A DNA stretch of 64,000 nt from Natrinema marinum (GCF_024296685.1 NZ_CP100763.1:992001-1056000), one strand, 5' to 3'; positions 41,001 to 49,780 are shown, counted from the first letter of the stretch. Made by a program: numbers and translations. The notes: a model not told the origin generated them from the sequence alone.

Positions 41001-43183
41001 CCGACGGCGTCGACGGCGAGGACGTGACGCTCGCGGCGACGTTCGAGAACGAGACCGTGACCACGTCGTCGGTCCGCTTCGAGCGCGATCCGCCGGCGCG
41101 GTACGCCGGCACGGTCGCCGTCAACGGCGAGCCGGCGCGGGACGGGCTCGCCGTCCGTGTCACGCACAACGGGACCGTCCTTGCGAACACGACGACCGCC
41201 GACGGCCGGTTCGGCGTCCCGACCGCCGCGGGGGGCACCGGGGTACTCGAGGTCAACGCCTCCACCGTTCCCGACGGGGCGACGCTGAACGTCTCGCTCG
41301 AGAACGCGACGACGAACGCGTCGCTGACCCCGACGGCGGGCGAACAGGTGCGGACTGATCTCGCGGTCGCCTACGACGATCCCTTTTCCTCGGCGACCGT
41401 CTCGGCACCGTGGTGGGCGGCGACCGGCGACGAAATCAACGTCTCGATCGCGTTCGACGACGGGGCGGACCAGTACATCACCGAACGAACGTGGCTCGAG
41501 TCCTACGACGCTGTCTCCGGCGAGCGATGGAACGCAACCCACACGTTCGCGCCCGGCGACGAGGGCCTCGCGCGGATCGGCGCGACGCTGACGGATCTGG
41601 CCGGCGAGACCCGAACCGTCTCCTCGGGCGTCCTCGTCATCGACGGTGGCGTCGCGCGGGTGAACGGGACGATCAGTCGCCCCGCGGCTGGCCCGAAAAC
41701 GCTCGCTGCGACCGCGGAGAGCGGCGTCAACGGCTCCGTCTTCGTCACGCCGGCCCACGGCAACTGGACCGACGAGCGACCGGTCGAGAACGGCGAGTTC
41801 GAGGCTGCGACCGAGGAGAACGTCAGCACCCACGGCGTCTTCCTCGAGGACGCGGGCACGTATCCGACGTATCAGACGGTCCTCAACCGCGAGGTCAGCG
41901 ACAACGAGACGGTCGCCGTCGAGCTCGACCTGGGTCACGAGCTCGCGATCGAAGTCACGAACGAAAGCGGCGGCGGCGTCGCGAACGCGTCGGTCGCGGT
42001 AACGCCGATCGACACCAGCGCGACCGAGCACGCGGTCGTCACACGGACGACGGCGACCAACGAGTCGGGCCGCTGGCTGGGGCCCAACGGCGATGGCCTC
42101 GGCGCATCGGTCAACGGAACGGTAACGATCACCGTCACGCCGCCCGAGAACGCCGAATTCGCCGACGAGACATGCGTCCGAACGATCGCGGTCGACGGGG
42201 CGACCACGGCGTCGTTCGAACTCGCCGCCCGATCCGGCGGGGGCGGTGGCGGCGGGGGCGGAGGAATCGGTGGCGGTGGCGGTTTCGGTAGCGGATCCGC
42301 GACCAAGGTAATACAGCTCACGTCGACAACGACAGCCGACGGCGACGCGCTGCTCGAGGTCACCGGCTCGCGGGAAGGGTTACCGGCCGAAACGATGCTG
42401 ACGGGCGTCGGCGCTGACGGCGTTTCGTTCGAGCGCGTGCGGATCGTCCCCGCGACGAGCCGGACGAACTACGAGTTCACGATTCGGCCCGGAACCCGCA
42501 CCGCTGCGAGCCACCGTGACGGTGCCGTCTCCTACGCCAGCTTCGACCACGACGGCATCGCCGACACGATCGGCTGGCTCACCCTCGAGTTCGCCGTCGA
42601 CGACGAAGCGCTGCCCGCGGGCACGACGCCCGACGATGTCGTCCTCTCGGCGTACCGAGACGGCGAGTGGCAACCGGTTCGGACGAGATACGACGCCGAG
42701 ACGGAGACCTACACCGCCACCCTCACCGGCCTCCCGTCGGTGGCGATCGGCGTCGAGGGCGCGACGCCTGCGTTCGAGGTCATCGACGCGAGTCTCGAGC
42801 CGAGCGAGGTTCGGTCCGGCGACCCGGTTCGCATCGAGGCGACGGTCGAGAACGTCGGTGACGTCGCCGGCACCAGGGAGTTCACGATCGCCGCAGACGG
42901 CGACCCGATCGCGACCGAACGGGTCGGTCTGGCGGCCGGCGAGCGGGCCACAATCTCGCTCGAGGCCACCCTCGAGTCCTCGGCGACGGTCACGATCGAC
43001 GGCTCGACGGTCGGCGACGTGACGGTGACCGACGAGGCCGAGGCCACCCAATCGGCGGCCTCGCCGTCGGGCCCCCTCTCGGAGACCGTCCCCGGATTCG
43101 GCGGGCTCGCCTCCGTCGCGGCCATCGCGGCCGTTCTGCTGGGACGTGGCAGCTTCGGGCTGTATCGGCGGTCCGATCGCTAA
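38024..43183 (+). CDS. Large secreted subtilisin-family (S8) protease with PGF-CTERM anchor
   Basis: This 1719-residue exoprotein has a signal helix at residues 12-35, an I9-like propeptide (residues 75-180) and an S8 catalytic domain. Its triad is Asp in VAVLDTGVDASHPD (about 230), His in DHGTHVSATVAGG (about 286) and Ser in GTSMAAPHVTGSIALLL (about 455). After this come a carboxypeptidase-regulatory-like beta domain (LSGTVTDRAGEPVANATVSV) and several further beta domains rich in N-x-T/S sequons. A poly-Gly linker near 1405-1425, a PGF-pre-PGF domain, a CARDB-like domain (GDPVRIEATVENVGDVAGTR) and VPGFGGLASVAAIAAVLLG plus a basic tail complete it. The PGF-CTERM is cut by an archaeosortase and attached to lipid. 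It is far longer than typical halolysins (about 400-550). Confidence 0.93.
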   Translation: MFPRSPETGRVRSVSVLGVLFLVVCSLVAAPLSSAAAAATVAESGGSVDGLATAGTDADGGTARSDGGSDITIDSALEADADGETVDVIVRLSEANVSPREPPEQAATRLQRHAERTQGEIVSYARSTDGVAIENRFWLTNAVLLEVDTSRVDLESFGRFEEVSTLHANFEVELDGAAATSASTGAATAGTDSTASTAGVSATYGLEQINATDVWDEYGVNGSGATVAVLDTGVDASHPDIDLYTNNSSDPTYPGGWAEFDQYGRRVSGSTPQDFGDHGTHVSATVAGGNASGTHIGVAPGVDLLHGAVLTDCETGCSGTYSQIIEGMQWAIDRDADVVSMSLGAQTYAEQFIDPVRNAQSSGTIVVSSSGNGGNGTSGSPGNVYDTFAIGAATETGDIATFSSGETIVTDDAWSSPPADWPDSYTVPNVAAPGSWVESAVPGGGYQSKSGTSMAAPHVTGSIALLLSANENLQPDEVTAALEETAWKPDGEPAGQDTRYGHGIIDVKAAVDATSLVTLSGTVTDRAGEPVANATVSVDGGRWNATTNATGAYELQVIPGDRTVTVDATGHHPDTETLSLSSGTAVTHDVTLDFVTVVDGGLPEPLESNSSVTTTFNVTGLENLTITRTENATLAAGELEFEAGGQRFGANETVSFDPAVTNGTFDVTTYLADDVNGTLELDHEFVRSNETQTMRTGSLRVVPEIYAVGVVAQSGDDAAERLRTNLTARLPIAYRTSHVNTSDAVSAAESGSYDVFVALELPATDDTLSNPTATFVNATTANDTGVLYLGDGVGDDALVRLARNTSEVGGLETPSSNGTVEVVLDRNHPIFAGVGGERDAVTLLENATNRTWFDAPGARTLASATDDGVLADGEVLSFDRPDEQILLGVTPQAGRLTDDGRTVLSNAVAYLGAGRFHVSDDFDAYGVSNASAETATFAVPETGNVTIALAGATTADPANLTITVNGTEIAPGDEIAVDRDAVEHGLAVDVTAADGVDGEDVTLAATFENETVTTSSVRFERDPPARYAGTVAVNGEPARDGLAVRVTHNGTVLANTTTADGRFGVPTAAGGTGVLEVNASTVPDGATLNVSLENATTNASLTPTAGEQVRTDLAVAYDDPFSSATVSAPWWAATGDEINVSIAFDDGADQYITERTWLESYDAVSGERWNATHTFAPGDEGLARIGATLTDLAGETRTVSSGVLVIDGGVARVNGTISRPAAGPKTLAATAESGVNGSVFVTPAHGNWTDERPVENGEFEAATEENVSTHGVFLEDAGTYPTYQTVLNREVSDNETVAVELDLGHELAIEVTNESGGGVANASVAVTPIDTSATEHAVVTRTTATNESGRWLGPNGDGLGASVNGTVTITVTPPENAEFADETCVRTIAVDGATTASFELAARSGGGGGGGGGGIGGGGGFGSGSATKVIQLTSTTTADGDALLEVTGSREGLPAETMLTGVGADGVSFERVRIVPATSRTNYEFTIRPGTRTAASHRDGAVSYASFDHDGIADTIGWLTLEFAVDDEALPAGTTPDDVVLSAYRDGEWQPVRTRYDAETETYTATLTGLPSVAIGVEGATPAFEVIDASLEPSEVRSGDPVRIEATVENVGDVAGTREFTIAADGDPIATERVGLAAGERATISLEATLESSATVTIDGSTVGDVTVTDEAEATQSAASPSGPLSETVPGFGGLASVAAIAAVLLGRGSFGLYRRSDR

Positions 43184-43329
43184 CCGTCGCGGCTATGATT
43201 TCGTGTGAGCGATCAATGCTCGATAACGGCTGCCTCGCTACGTGGTGGGTGTCGGCAGAAGGTTGCGAGGGAAGATCGCTCCGTGCTGATCTTCCGCATC
43301 TCGTTCGGCGCGCATGCGCCTCACTGCGA

Positions 43330-43412
43330 TGCGAGGGGAGGGAATCGAACCCACGAACGTCTACACGAGCGGATCTTGAGTCCGCCGCCGTTGACCGCTT
43401 GGCTACCCTCGC
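43330..43412 (-). tRNA. tRNA-Leu (CAA)
   Basis: On the minus strand the acceptor stem GCGAGGG (43406-43412) pairs with CCCTCGC (43331-43337), discriminator A at 43330. The D arm begins TAGCCAAGCGGTCAACGGC. The anticodon arm GCGGA-CTCAAGA-TCCGC gives anticodon CAA, reading UUG. A long variable arm (about TCGTGTAGACGT) and the T arm GTGGG-TTCGATT-CCCTC-like segment make a class II tRNA of 83 bases. No intron and no encoded CCA are seen. It stands alone after the subtilase gene. Confidence 0.93.
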
Positions 43413-43577
43413 ACGCATTGCTGGTCGAGGGCTTCCCTCGGGTTAAATCGACCGATCCGCGTTCGACCGCGGATCGACTGAGAACGGCGCCGTATCAGGC
43501 GATTGTCGTCGGTATGGAGGGCCTACCGATCGCTCGAGCCCCGCGCTTCTCGAGTCACAGACTCGTCGGCCGATCGG

Positions 43578-43706
43578 TCAGGCCGCCTGTGTCTCGAGGG
43601 CTCGCTCGGAGAACCGGCGGTCGCAGTTCAAACACTGGTAGCCGCCCTCGATATGTGCGTAGAGGCGTTCCCCGCAGTGCCGACACCTGCCGTACGGCTG
43701 GGTCAT
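43578..43706 (-). CDS. 42-residue zinc-ribbon microprotein
   Basis: ATG 43706 starts a 42-residue protein with C-R-H-C-G near residue 8 and C-L-N-C near residue 25, two pairs giving one zinc ribbon, then DRRFSERALETQAA and TGA at 43578-43580. The composition is typical of haloarchaeal proteins. Similar microproteins are widespread in haloarchaea but unassigned. It lies between tRNA-Leu and the DUF309 gene. Confidence 0.75.
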   Translation of the reverse strand: MTQPYGRCRHCGERLYAHIEGGYQCLNCDRRFSERALETQAA

Positions 43707-43865
43707 ACGACAACGTAGGGAGTCGTATCCGAATAAAGGGTGGGCTTACACGCTCTCTCGGTGACACGTGCGACAACCTCGCTGTCCGTGGACCGGCTAC
43801 TCGGACGCGAAACGTTGACCGGGGCGTCCCAAGAGAGATGATTCCGGGCTGCCTACGTGGTACCG

Positions 43866-44360
43866 ATGGGTGACCACACGCGAGACAACACCGTGAGTCC
43901 ACCGATTACGGGGTCCCCGACCGGCTGGTGCGCGGAACGCGGCGAGTCGAACGGGTGGGAACACGGCACGCTTCGGCGGGCGGTAATCCACGGGGTCGCG
44001 CTCTACAATTCCGGCGAGTACCACGACTCCCACGACTGCTTCGAAGCGGAGTGGTACAACTACGGACGGGGGACCACGGAGAGCGCGTTTCTCCACGGGA
44101 TGGTGCAGGTCGCCGCGGGCGCGTACAAGCACGCGGATTTTGAGAACGACGCCGGCATGCGGAGCCTCTTCGAGACTGCACTTCAATACCTGCAGAACGT
44201 TCCGCCGGATTACTACGGCGTCGATGTCGCCGATGTCCGAACGACGCTCGCCGCCGCACTCGAGGAGCCCACCCGGATCGACGGCTGGCGGATTCTCCTC
44301 GACGATGAGCGACCGACTGCCGATCCGGCCGACCGCGAGTATGCAGCCTCGCTCGAGTGA
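43866..44360 (+). CDS. DUF309-family protein
   Basis: This is a 164-residue protein from ATG 43866 (GTG 43857 adds three residues). The DUF309 core motif is visible as [20 protein letters not shown], followed by [20 protein letters not shown] and [12 protein letters not shown]. Conserved His and Glu residues of the E-x-H-E-x-x-E-x-x-W type are mostly kept, here as H-D-C-F-E-A-E-W. The family is all-helical, soluble and of unknown function. The N-terminal 35 residues are not part of the domain. Confidence 0.8.
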   Translation: MGDHTRDNTVSPPITGSPTGWCAERGESNGWEHGTLRRAVIHGVALYNSGEYHDSHDCFEAEWYNYGRGTTESAFLHGMVQVAAGAYKHADFENDAGMRSLFETALQYLQNVPPDYYGVDVADVRTTLAAALEEPTRIDGWRILLDDERPTADPADREYAASLE

Positions 44361-44497
44361 TCGGTCGGTCACGGCGCGCCGTCGGCATTCATCGGTACCC
44401 GTTTACCTGCACGCCGTTCCATATGTGGGTGGCTAACACAGTATGCCGTTCGTGAAAGACCGAATCGCCTTTGGCCGTTCAGCCGAAGTAACGTGTA

Positions 44498-45295
44498 ATG
44501 AGAGTCGCACAGCTCGGGTCGGGAACGCCGGAGATCGCAGTCGTCGCGGGTATTCACGGGGACGAACCCTGTGGCGTCAGAGCCGTCCAGCGGCTGCTTG
44601 ACGAACGCCCGACCGTCGAACGCCCCGTCAAGCTCGTCGTCGCCAACGAGTCGGCGCTCGAGCGACAGGTGCGGTACGTCGACGAAGACTTGAACCGTGC
44701 GTTCCCCGGCGATCCGGACGCGACGACCCATGAAGGCCAGCTTGCCCACGAGCTCGTGGCGGAGCTCGAGGGCTGTCTGACCTTCTCGATGCACTCGACG
44801 CAGAGCCACGCCGACCCCTTCGCTATCGTCAAGGGCGTCGACGAGACTGCCAGGGAGATCGTTCCGCAACTGCCCGTCGCGGCGATGGTCGAGACGAGCA
44901 ATTTCGCGGAGGGGCGGCTCTTCTCGGCGATCGATACCGTCGAAGTCGAGTGCGGGCTTCAGGGCTCGGAGACGGCCGCGGAGAACGCCGACCGACTGAC
45001 GCGGGCGTTCCTCACCGCGGTCGGCGTCCTCCCCGGCGATACCGTCCAGCGGGAACTGCCGGTCTATCGGCTCACCGATGTCATCCGAAAGGACCAGGCC
45101 GAGACCTACGAGGTGTTCGTCGACAACTTCACCGAGGTCGAGGCGGGCTCGCCGTTCGCCGCGGCCGACGGCGACGAACAGATCGCCGAGGAATCGTTCT
45201 ATCCGGTCCTCATGTCGCCGAACGGCTATCAGGACGTCTTCGGCTACACCGCCGAGAAACTCGACGTGCTCGAGACGCCGGCGACGGCCGACTAG
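44498..45295 (+). CDS. Succinylglutamate desuccinylase/aspartoacylase-family protein
   Basis: This is a 265-residue zinc carboxypeptidase-fold protein. The zinc ligands are His and Glu in VVAGIHGDEPCGV, and the third His is in CLTFSMHSTQSHADPF near residue 95. DEDLNRAFPGDPD supplies the substrate-binding N-R-x-F motif, and VEVECGLQGSE gives the catalytic glutamate. Members deacylate N-acyl amino acids or related amides; the haloarchaeal substrate is unknown. The C-terminal 80 residues form a small beta domain. Confidence 0.85.
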   Translation: MRVAQLGSGTPEIAVVAGIHGDEPCGVRAVQRLLDERPTVERPVKLVVANESALERQVRYVDEDLNRAFPGDPDATTHEGQLAHELVAELEGCLTFSMHSTQSHADPFAIVKGVDETAREIVPQLPVAAMVETSNFAEGRLFSAIDTVEVECGLQGSETAAENADRLTRAFLTAVGVLPGDTVQRELPVYRLTDVIRKDQAETYEVFVDNFTEVEAGSPFAAADGDEQIAEESFYPVLMSPNGYQDVFGYTAEKLDVLETPATAD

Positions 45296-45419
45296 TGTGT
45301 TCTCGAGTTGGCTCGCTGGAACTCATCGCTCACTGGCGGGTCCGTCGTCGGTGACCGAGTTCGACGTCGCGAGTTCCGAGGACGCAAGGCATATCCCCGT
45401 CACTTCCGTACACGCGAGT

Positions 45420-45764
45420 ATGGAATTCCCACCGAATCAGGGTCTCGACCAGGAGGAGGTCAACGAGCAAGTCGACGAAGCGCTCGAGGAAAACGAGGTC
45501 GTCCTCTTCATGAAGGGGACGGAACTCATGCCCCAGTGTGGCTACTCCCGCAAGGCGCTCGGCCTGATCGACCACCACCGCGACGAGTTCGAGACCGTCG
45601 ACGTCCTCGACTCGCTCGACGAGTTCCGACAGGCGCTGTCGGAACACAGCGGCTGGGAGACGATTCCGCAGACGTTCGTCGACGGCGAGTTCGTGGGCGG
45701 CTCCGACGTGCTCGAGGAACTCGAGGAGCGCGACGAACTCGCGGAGACGCTCAACGCGGCCTGA
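45420..45764 (+). CDS. Monothiol glutaredoxin (Grx4/GrxD type)
   Basis: This is a 114-residue protein from ATG 45420; the long in-frame upstream extension overlaps the previous gene and is Arg-rich. The active site M-P-Q-C-G-Y-S-R is a variant of the monothiol C-G-F-S, preceded by the family's VVLFMKGTELMPQ. TIPQTFVDGEFVGGSDVLEE holds the conserved T-x-P and G-G-S-D glutathione-binding motifs. Such proteins carry or deliver Fe-S clusters. In a glutathione-free haloarchaeon gamma-glutamylcysteine (enzyme at 28735) is the likely thiol ligand (inference). Confidence 0.92.
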   Translation: MEFPPNQGLDQEEVNEQVDEALEENEVVLFMKGTELMPQCGYSRKALGLIDHHRDEFETVDVLDSLDEFRQALSEHSGWETIPQTFVDGEFVGGSDVLEELEERDELAETLNAA

Positions 45765-45917
45765 TCGGTCGCGGCTGTCGTTTCCCGGTCGCCCCCCGGC
45801 GGTCACGGCCGGCCGTATACTCATTCGGCCTGATATTTCACGGATTTAATAGCAGGTCATATAAGTCACGCCCTCGTACTAGGAGACCACGACTGTCGCC
45901 GTACACACCTTCCCACT

Positions 45918-46502
45918 ATGTCCACAGAGGAATCCAGACACGTATATCGGCTGCACTCGACGCTCGAACTGCCTCTCGAAGATCTCCGTGACCACATCGA
46001 CGACGCGACGTTCCCTGACGGGGTCGACGATGTCGAGATCACGCGACGCAACAACACGCTCATTCTGAAGGCCGTCGCCGAGGACCAATCCGTCAGCAAG
46101 TACACGCCGACGGCTCAGCTCAAAGCCAGCGTCACCGAAAACCGGGTCTACGAGGAGGACCCAGACGAGCGGCGACAGAAATCGTTCAGCTGGGACGAAG
46201 AGGAAGAAGAGGAGATCGAGTCCGAACTCGTCGAGTTCGCCGCGTTCAAAGGCGACCGCGAGACCGTCCTCCAGAATTCGATGTTGCAGTACCAGATGTT
46301 CCTCGTCCTCTGTGGCATCGCCGAAGCCGCCGAGAAGGGGACCCTGACGGCGATCTCGGAGCGCGACGGCGACCTCGAGGCGACTCGAATCGTCGACGGC
46401 GAGGCCCGTCCCGCCGACATCGAGGTCGTCGAGGGGCCCCGCGACCGCGGCTCGGGACAGGGCGGTGTCAACTGGCGGGACAACAAGTTCATCTCGGACT
46501 GA
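45918..46502 (+). CDS. Haloarchaeal protein of unknown function (DUF7110-like)
   Basis: This is a 194-residue soluble, very acidic protein. The first 75 residues form a beta-rich part (HVYRLHSTLELPLEDLRDHI, then DVEITRRNNTLILKAVAED). An acidic linker is followed by the helical part ELVEFAAFKGDRETVLQNSML and QMFLVLCGIAEAAEKGTLTA. A polar tail (GGVNWRDNKFISD) ends it. No catalytic motif is visible. It recalls a haloarchaea-only family; the name is from memory. It is an isolated gene in the same direction as the glutaredoxin. Confidence 0.65.
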   Translation: MSTEESRHVYRLHSTLELPLEDLRDHIDDATFPDGVDDVEITRRNNTLILKAVAEDQSVSKYTPTAQLKASVTENRVYEEDPDERRQKSFSWDEEEEEEIESELVEFAAFKGDRETVLQNSMLQYQMFLVLCGIAEAAEKGTLTAISERDGDLEATRIVDGEARPADIEVVEGPRDRGSGQGGVNWRDNKFISD

Positions 46503-46614
46503 CCGCCCGCCAGCGGCGCCGCGCTCGACGCTCGCTCGAGGCCGATAGCCGTATTTCTCCACGACGAGTGACATCTCCATACCACTATCTCGAGCGGCGT
46601 CGTCGTGGTCGTCC

Positions 46615-47604
46615 ATGGCGACCGATGACGATGCCGGCGATTCCACTCGTGTTGCGATCGCCTGTCAGGGCGGCGGCAGTCACACCGCGTTCACCGCAGG
46701 CGTGCTCGAGCGGCTCCTCCAGGAGTGTGAAGCGGACTCCTACGAACTCGTCGGGCTGAGCGGCACGTCCGGCGGGGCCGTTTGCGCCACAGCCGCCTGG
46801 TACGGGTTGGCCGCGGGTGGTACCGACGACGCCGTCGCGACGCTCGACGCGGTGTGGCGGGATTTGTCGGCGCGGTCGCCGTTCGAACGGTTCACCAACG
46901 CCTGGCTCGTCGGCTTGGCACGCTTTGCCGCAGGCGGCGGGCCGTTACCGCTGTTTAGCCCCTACGAGCACCCGGCGACCGACGCCGGCCGTACGCGGTT
47001 TCTCGACGCCCTCGAGGCCCATATCGAATTCGAGCGGTTTCCCGCGATCGCCGACGAGACCTCGGTGGATCTGATTTTGGGGGCGGCGGACGTGACCGAA
47101 GGCGAGTTCGACACGTTTCGCAACGAGTCGGTCACCGCGGAGGCGGTCCTGGCGTCCGCGGCGATTCCGACGCTGTTCGAGGCGGTCGGGATCGGCAACC
47201 ACTGGTACTGGGACGGCCTTTTCTCGCAGAATCCGCCGATCCGTGACTTCCTGACGGTGCCGGACCGCGCGGCGGAGAAACCCGACGAAATCTGGATCGT
47301 CCAGATCAATCCCAGATATCGCGAGGAGGTTCCGAAGTCGGTCGAGGAGATCGCCGACCGGCGCAACGAACTGGCGGGCAACCTCTCGCTGTATCAGGAA
47401 GTCGACTTCATCGAGACGATCAACGAACTGATCGAGGACGGGAGCCTTCCGGACGAGTACAAACCGGTCACCGTCGAGTTCATCGAACTCGGAAGCGACT
47501 TGAGCGCGTCGTCGAAAGTCGACCGCGACCCGGCGTTTATCGATCTGCTGATGCAACGCGGCCGGCGGCGTGCCGAGCGGTTTTTTCGGCAGCGAGAGGC
47601 GTGA
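46615..47604 (+). CDS. Patatin-like phospholipase
   Basis: This 329-residue protein carries the oxyanion loop CQGGGSHTAFTAGVLE, the nucleophile elbow VGLSGTSGGAVCA (Ser in G-x-S-x-G) and the dyad Asp in HWYWDGLFSQNPP. These are the three patatin motifs. It is predicted to hydrolyse acyl esters; since archaeal membranes are ether-linked, its natural substrate may be acylated compounds or imported lipids (inference). There is no signal peptide. Confidence 0.9.
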   Translation: MATDDDAGDSTRVAIACQGGGSHTAFTAGVLERLLQECEADSYELVGLSGTSGGAVCATAAWYGLAAGGTDDAVATLDAVWRDLSARSPFERFTNAWLVGLARFAAGGGPLPLFSPYEHPATDAGRTRFLDALEAHIEFERFPAIADETSVDLILGAADVTEGEFDTFRNESVTAEAVLASAAIPTLFEAVGIGNHWYWDGLFSQNPPIRDFLTVPDRAAEKPDEIWIVQINPRYREEVPKSVEEIADRRNELAGNLSLYQEVDFIETINELIEDGSLPDEYKPVTVEFIELGSDLSASSKVDRDPAFIDLLMQRGRRRAERFFRQREA

Positions 47605-47622
47605 GGTCTCGCCCCGACGGGA

Positions 47623-47976
47623 TCAATCGTCGGACGGAGCGTCGCTTCGAGATGTCGTCACGTAGACGCTGGGTTTCCGAACGATGAACTCCTCGATGAA
47701 CGCTGCGACGAACACCGCCGTCTGGAACGTCAGATAGAACCAGAGGGTTCCAGCGGCGAGGTATTCTCGAGGCGCGTGCGAGAAGCCGTCCCGCCAGTCC
47801 CGGAGGAAGACCAGCCCGGCGATAGTCAGCGGTGCGACGGCGAGGAGCACCCAGAGCAGCCACGCGTTCGGCACGTAGGGTGCGGTCTCGATGCCTGGCA
47901 CGAACCGGAGGAGGACCAGCGCGAACCCATCGACGTTCGATACAGTCACGCCGAATCGGATCGGCGTATTTCCCAC
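47623..47976 (-). CDS. Small membrane protein of unknown function
   Basis: This is a 117-residue protein with two hydrophobic helices at about residues 40-60 (NAWLLWVLLAVAPLTIAGLV) and 75-97 (GTLWFYLTFQTAVFVAAFIE), separated by a charged loop. The start is GTG 47976; a shorter GTG nine codons later is possible. It is divergent from the sugar dehydrogenase gene with a 20-bp gap between starts. No family is recognised. Confidence 0.6.
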   Translation of the reverse strand: MGNTPIRFGVTVSNVDGFALVLLRFVPGIETAPYVPNAWLLWVLLAVAPLTIAGLVFLRDWRDGFSHAPREYLAAGTLWFYLTFQTAVFVAAFIEEFIVRKPSVYVTTSRSDAPSDD

Positions 47977-47996
47977 TCGAGGGGGTACGACCGTCC

Positions 47997-49271
47997 ATGC
48001 AGACGACTCACAGCCGACGGCGGTTCCTCGCGGTCGCGGCCGCCGCGACCGCGGGTGTCGGCGGATTCGCGACTCGGTCGAGTACCGCCGGCCAGGAGTC
48101 GGACGACCGATCGAACGCGCTCGCCCAAGTACCGGAGACGGTCGGACTCGAGCCGGTTATCGACGGCCTGCGGTTCCCGGTCGCCGTCGAGTTCGCACCC
48201 GACGCGAACCGCCGGTACGTCGCCGAGCGCGACGGCCGCGTGTGGGTCCACGAACAGGACGGCCGCCGAGACGAGCCCCTCCTTGATCTGCGCGAAACGG
48301 TGCTCTCCGGTGGCGAGCGCGGATTGCTAGGCATGGCGTTGCATCCCGACTTCGGCGAGAACCGGCGGCTGTTCGTCCACTTCAGCGCACCTCGTCAGTC
48401 CGGTACGCCGCGGGAGTTCGACCACACGGGCGTCCTCGCGGCGTTCGAGGTGACCGAGGACGGGAGGCGGGTGAAAGGCGACTCCGACCACGTCGTCCTC
48501 GAGATCCCCCAGCCAGCGAACTTTCACAACGGTGGCGGACTTGCGTTCGGGCCGAACGGATTCCTCTACGTCGGCATCGGCGCGGGGGGCGGCGGTGGCG
48601 GAGGTGGTCAGGACGTGACGACGGATTTTCTGGGGAGCGTCCTCCGCATCGACGTCGACGAGCGGTCGGCCGACCGACGGTACGCCGTTCCGGAGGACAA
48701 CCCGCTCGTCGGCCGCGAGGGGCTCGACGAGTACTACGCGTGGGGCTTTCGCAACCCCTGGCGACTGTCCTTCGACGGCGAGGACTGCTTCGTCGCGGAC
48801 GTCGGCGAGAGCGACTACGAGGAGGTGAACCTCGTCGAAGCAGGCGGGAACTACGGCTGGAACGTCAGAGAGGGGACCCACTGCTACAAGGCCGACGACT
48901 GCCCGGAACGGCCGCCCGACGCTGTCGGGGGCAGCGAACGGTTCCGCGATCCGATCATCGAGTACCCGCATCCGCCGGCCGACGCGGCAGTCAGCGGCGT
49001 CTCGGTCATCGGTGGCTACGTCTATCGCGGCGCGGCACTGCCGGGGCTCGAGGGCGCGTACGTCTTCGGCGACCTCGTACCGCGAGGGCGGCTGTTCGCC
49101 GCCGTCCGATCCGACGACGGCGACCTGTGGTCCACGACGGCCGTTCGGGTCGCCGACGGTGCGACTCCCGAACGACTGATTTCGTTCGGCCGGGACGGCG
49201 ATGGGGAACTGTACGCGCTCGGAGCCGGTGGCGACGGTGGCGGCGTCTTCCGCGTCGTTTCGGCCCGGTGA
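47997..49271 (+). CDS. PQQ-dependent sugar dehydrogenase-like protein, Tat-exported
   Basis: This is a 424-residue protein from ATG 47997. The twin-arginine signal SRRRFLAVAAAATAG occupies residues 7-25, so it is exported folded. The six-bladed propeller of soluble glucose/aldose dehydrogenases is evident: GLRFPVAVEFAPDANRRYVA, ERGLLGMALHPDF, FHNGGGLAFGPNGFLYVGIG, DEYYAWGFRNPWRLSFDGE and GYVYRGAALPGLEGAYVFGD. The catalytic His lies in the ...LHPDF or ...FHNGG region. It oxidises sugars or sorbosone at the cell surface, feeding electrons outward; no PQQ-synthesis gene is in the window, so the cofactor source is open. Confidence 0.88.
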   Translation: MQTTHSRRRFLAVAAAATAGVGGFATRSSTAGQESDDRSNALAQVPETVGLEPVIDGLRFPVAVEFAPDANRRYVAERDGRVWVHEQDGRRDEPLLDLRETVLSGGERGLLGMALHPDFGENRRLFVHFSAPRQSGTPREFDHTGVLAAFEVTEDGRRVKGDSDHVVLEIPQPANFHNGGGLAFGPNGFLYVGIGAGGGGGGGGQDVTTDFLGSVLRIDVDERSADRRYAVPEDNPLVGREGLDEYYAWGFRNPWRLSFDGEDCFVADVGESDYEEVNLVEAGGNYGWNVREGTHCYKADDCPERPPDAVGGSERFRDPIIEYPHPPADAAVSGVSVIGGYVYRGAALPGLEGAYVFGDLVPRGRLFAAVRSDDGDLWSTTAVRVADGATPERLISFGRDGDGELYALGAGGDGGGVFRVVSAR

Positions 49272-49417
49272 ACGAATCGGCGGTCGATCTCTGCGGGCCG
49301 CGAGTCCCGCCTCGAGACCGTCGCGGAGCGGCGCTAGGCTGGCAGCCGAGAGATTCGGAACGCGCTCAGTGTCCCGACTGGCGATAGACGTTTGCTCGCC
49401 GGGTGCTAACAACGGCC

Positions 49418-49741
49418 ATGAACGATCCGGGATCGTCCGCGCTCGTCGGCCGCCTCCTCGTCGCGGTCTTCGTGATGATCGCCCCGACGCTGTGCTTCTT
49501 GGGACTGGTCCGGGGCCTCGAGCGCCTGCGCGACGACGACCTCGTCAACGAGTGGGCCCGCACGCGAGGATACGACGGCGACTGCGAGATCACGGCCTCT
49601 GACGACGTGCTCTCCGCGCTCGCGACCGAATTGGGTGCCGAGGCGGATGGCTCGTCGACCGTCCGGTGTGGGGCGTGTGGGACGCGAAATCGGCCCGGCG
49701 TGAGCTACTGTCACGGCTGTCAGCAGCGGCTCTCGTCGTAG
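49418..49741 (+). CDS. Membrane protein with C-terminal zinc ribbon
   Basis: This is a 107-residue protein from ATG 49418 (GTG 49403 adds five residues). One membrane helix at residues 8-30 (ALVGRLLVAVFVMIAPTLCF) precedes a soluble region, and a C-terminal zinc ribbon has V-R-C-G-A-C-G-T-R near residue 80 and Y-C-H-G-C-Q near 95. Small anchored zinc-ribbon proteins are frequent in haloarchaea; function is unknown. Confidence 0.68.
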   Translation: MNDPGSSALVGRLLVAVFVMIAPTLCFLGLVRGLERLRDDDLVNEWARTRGYDGDCEITASDDVLSALATELGAEADGSSTVRCGACGTRNRPGVSYCHGCQQRLSS

Positions 49742-49780
49742 TCCGATCGCCGCTCGAGGATGCTCGGGCCGAACGCGGTG

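Noticed and set aside
42230-42300. Poly-Gly-coding GGC/GGT repeat considered as a genomic repeat element
   Set aside because: It is explained as a flexible protein hinge before the PGF-pre-PGF domain of the subtilase.
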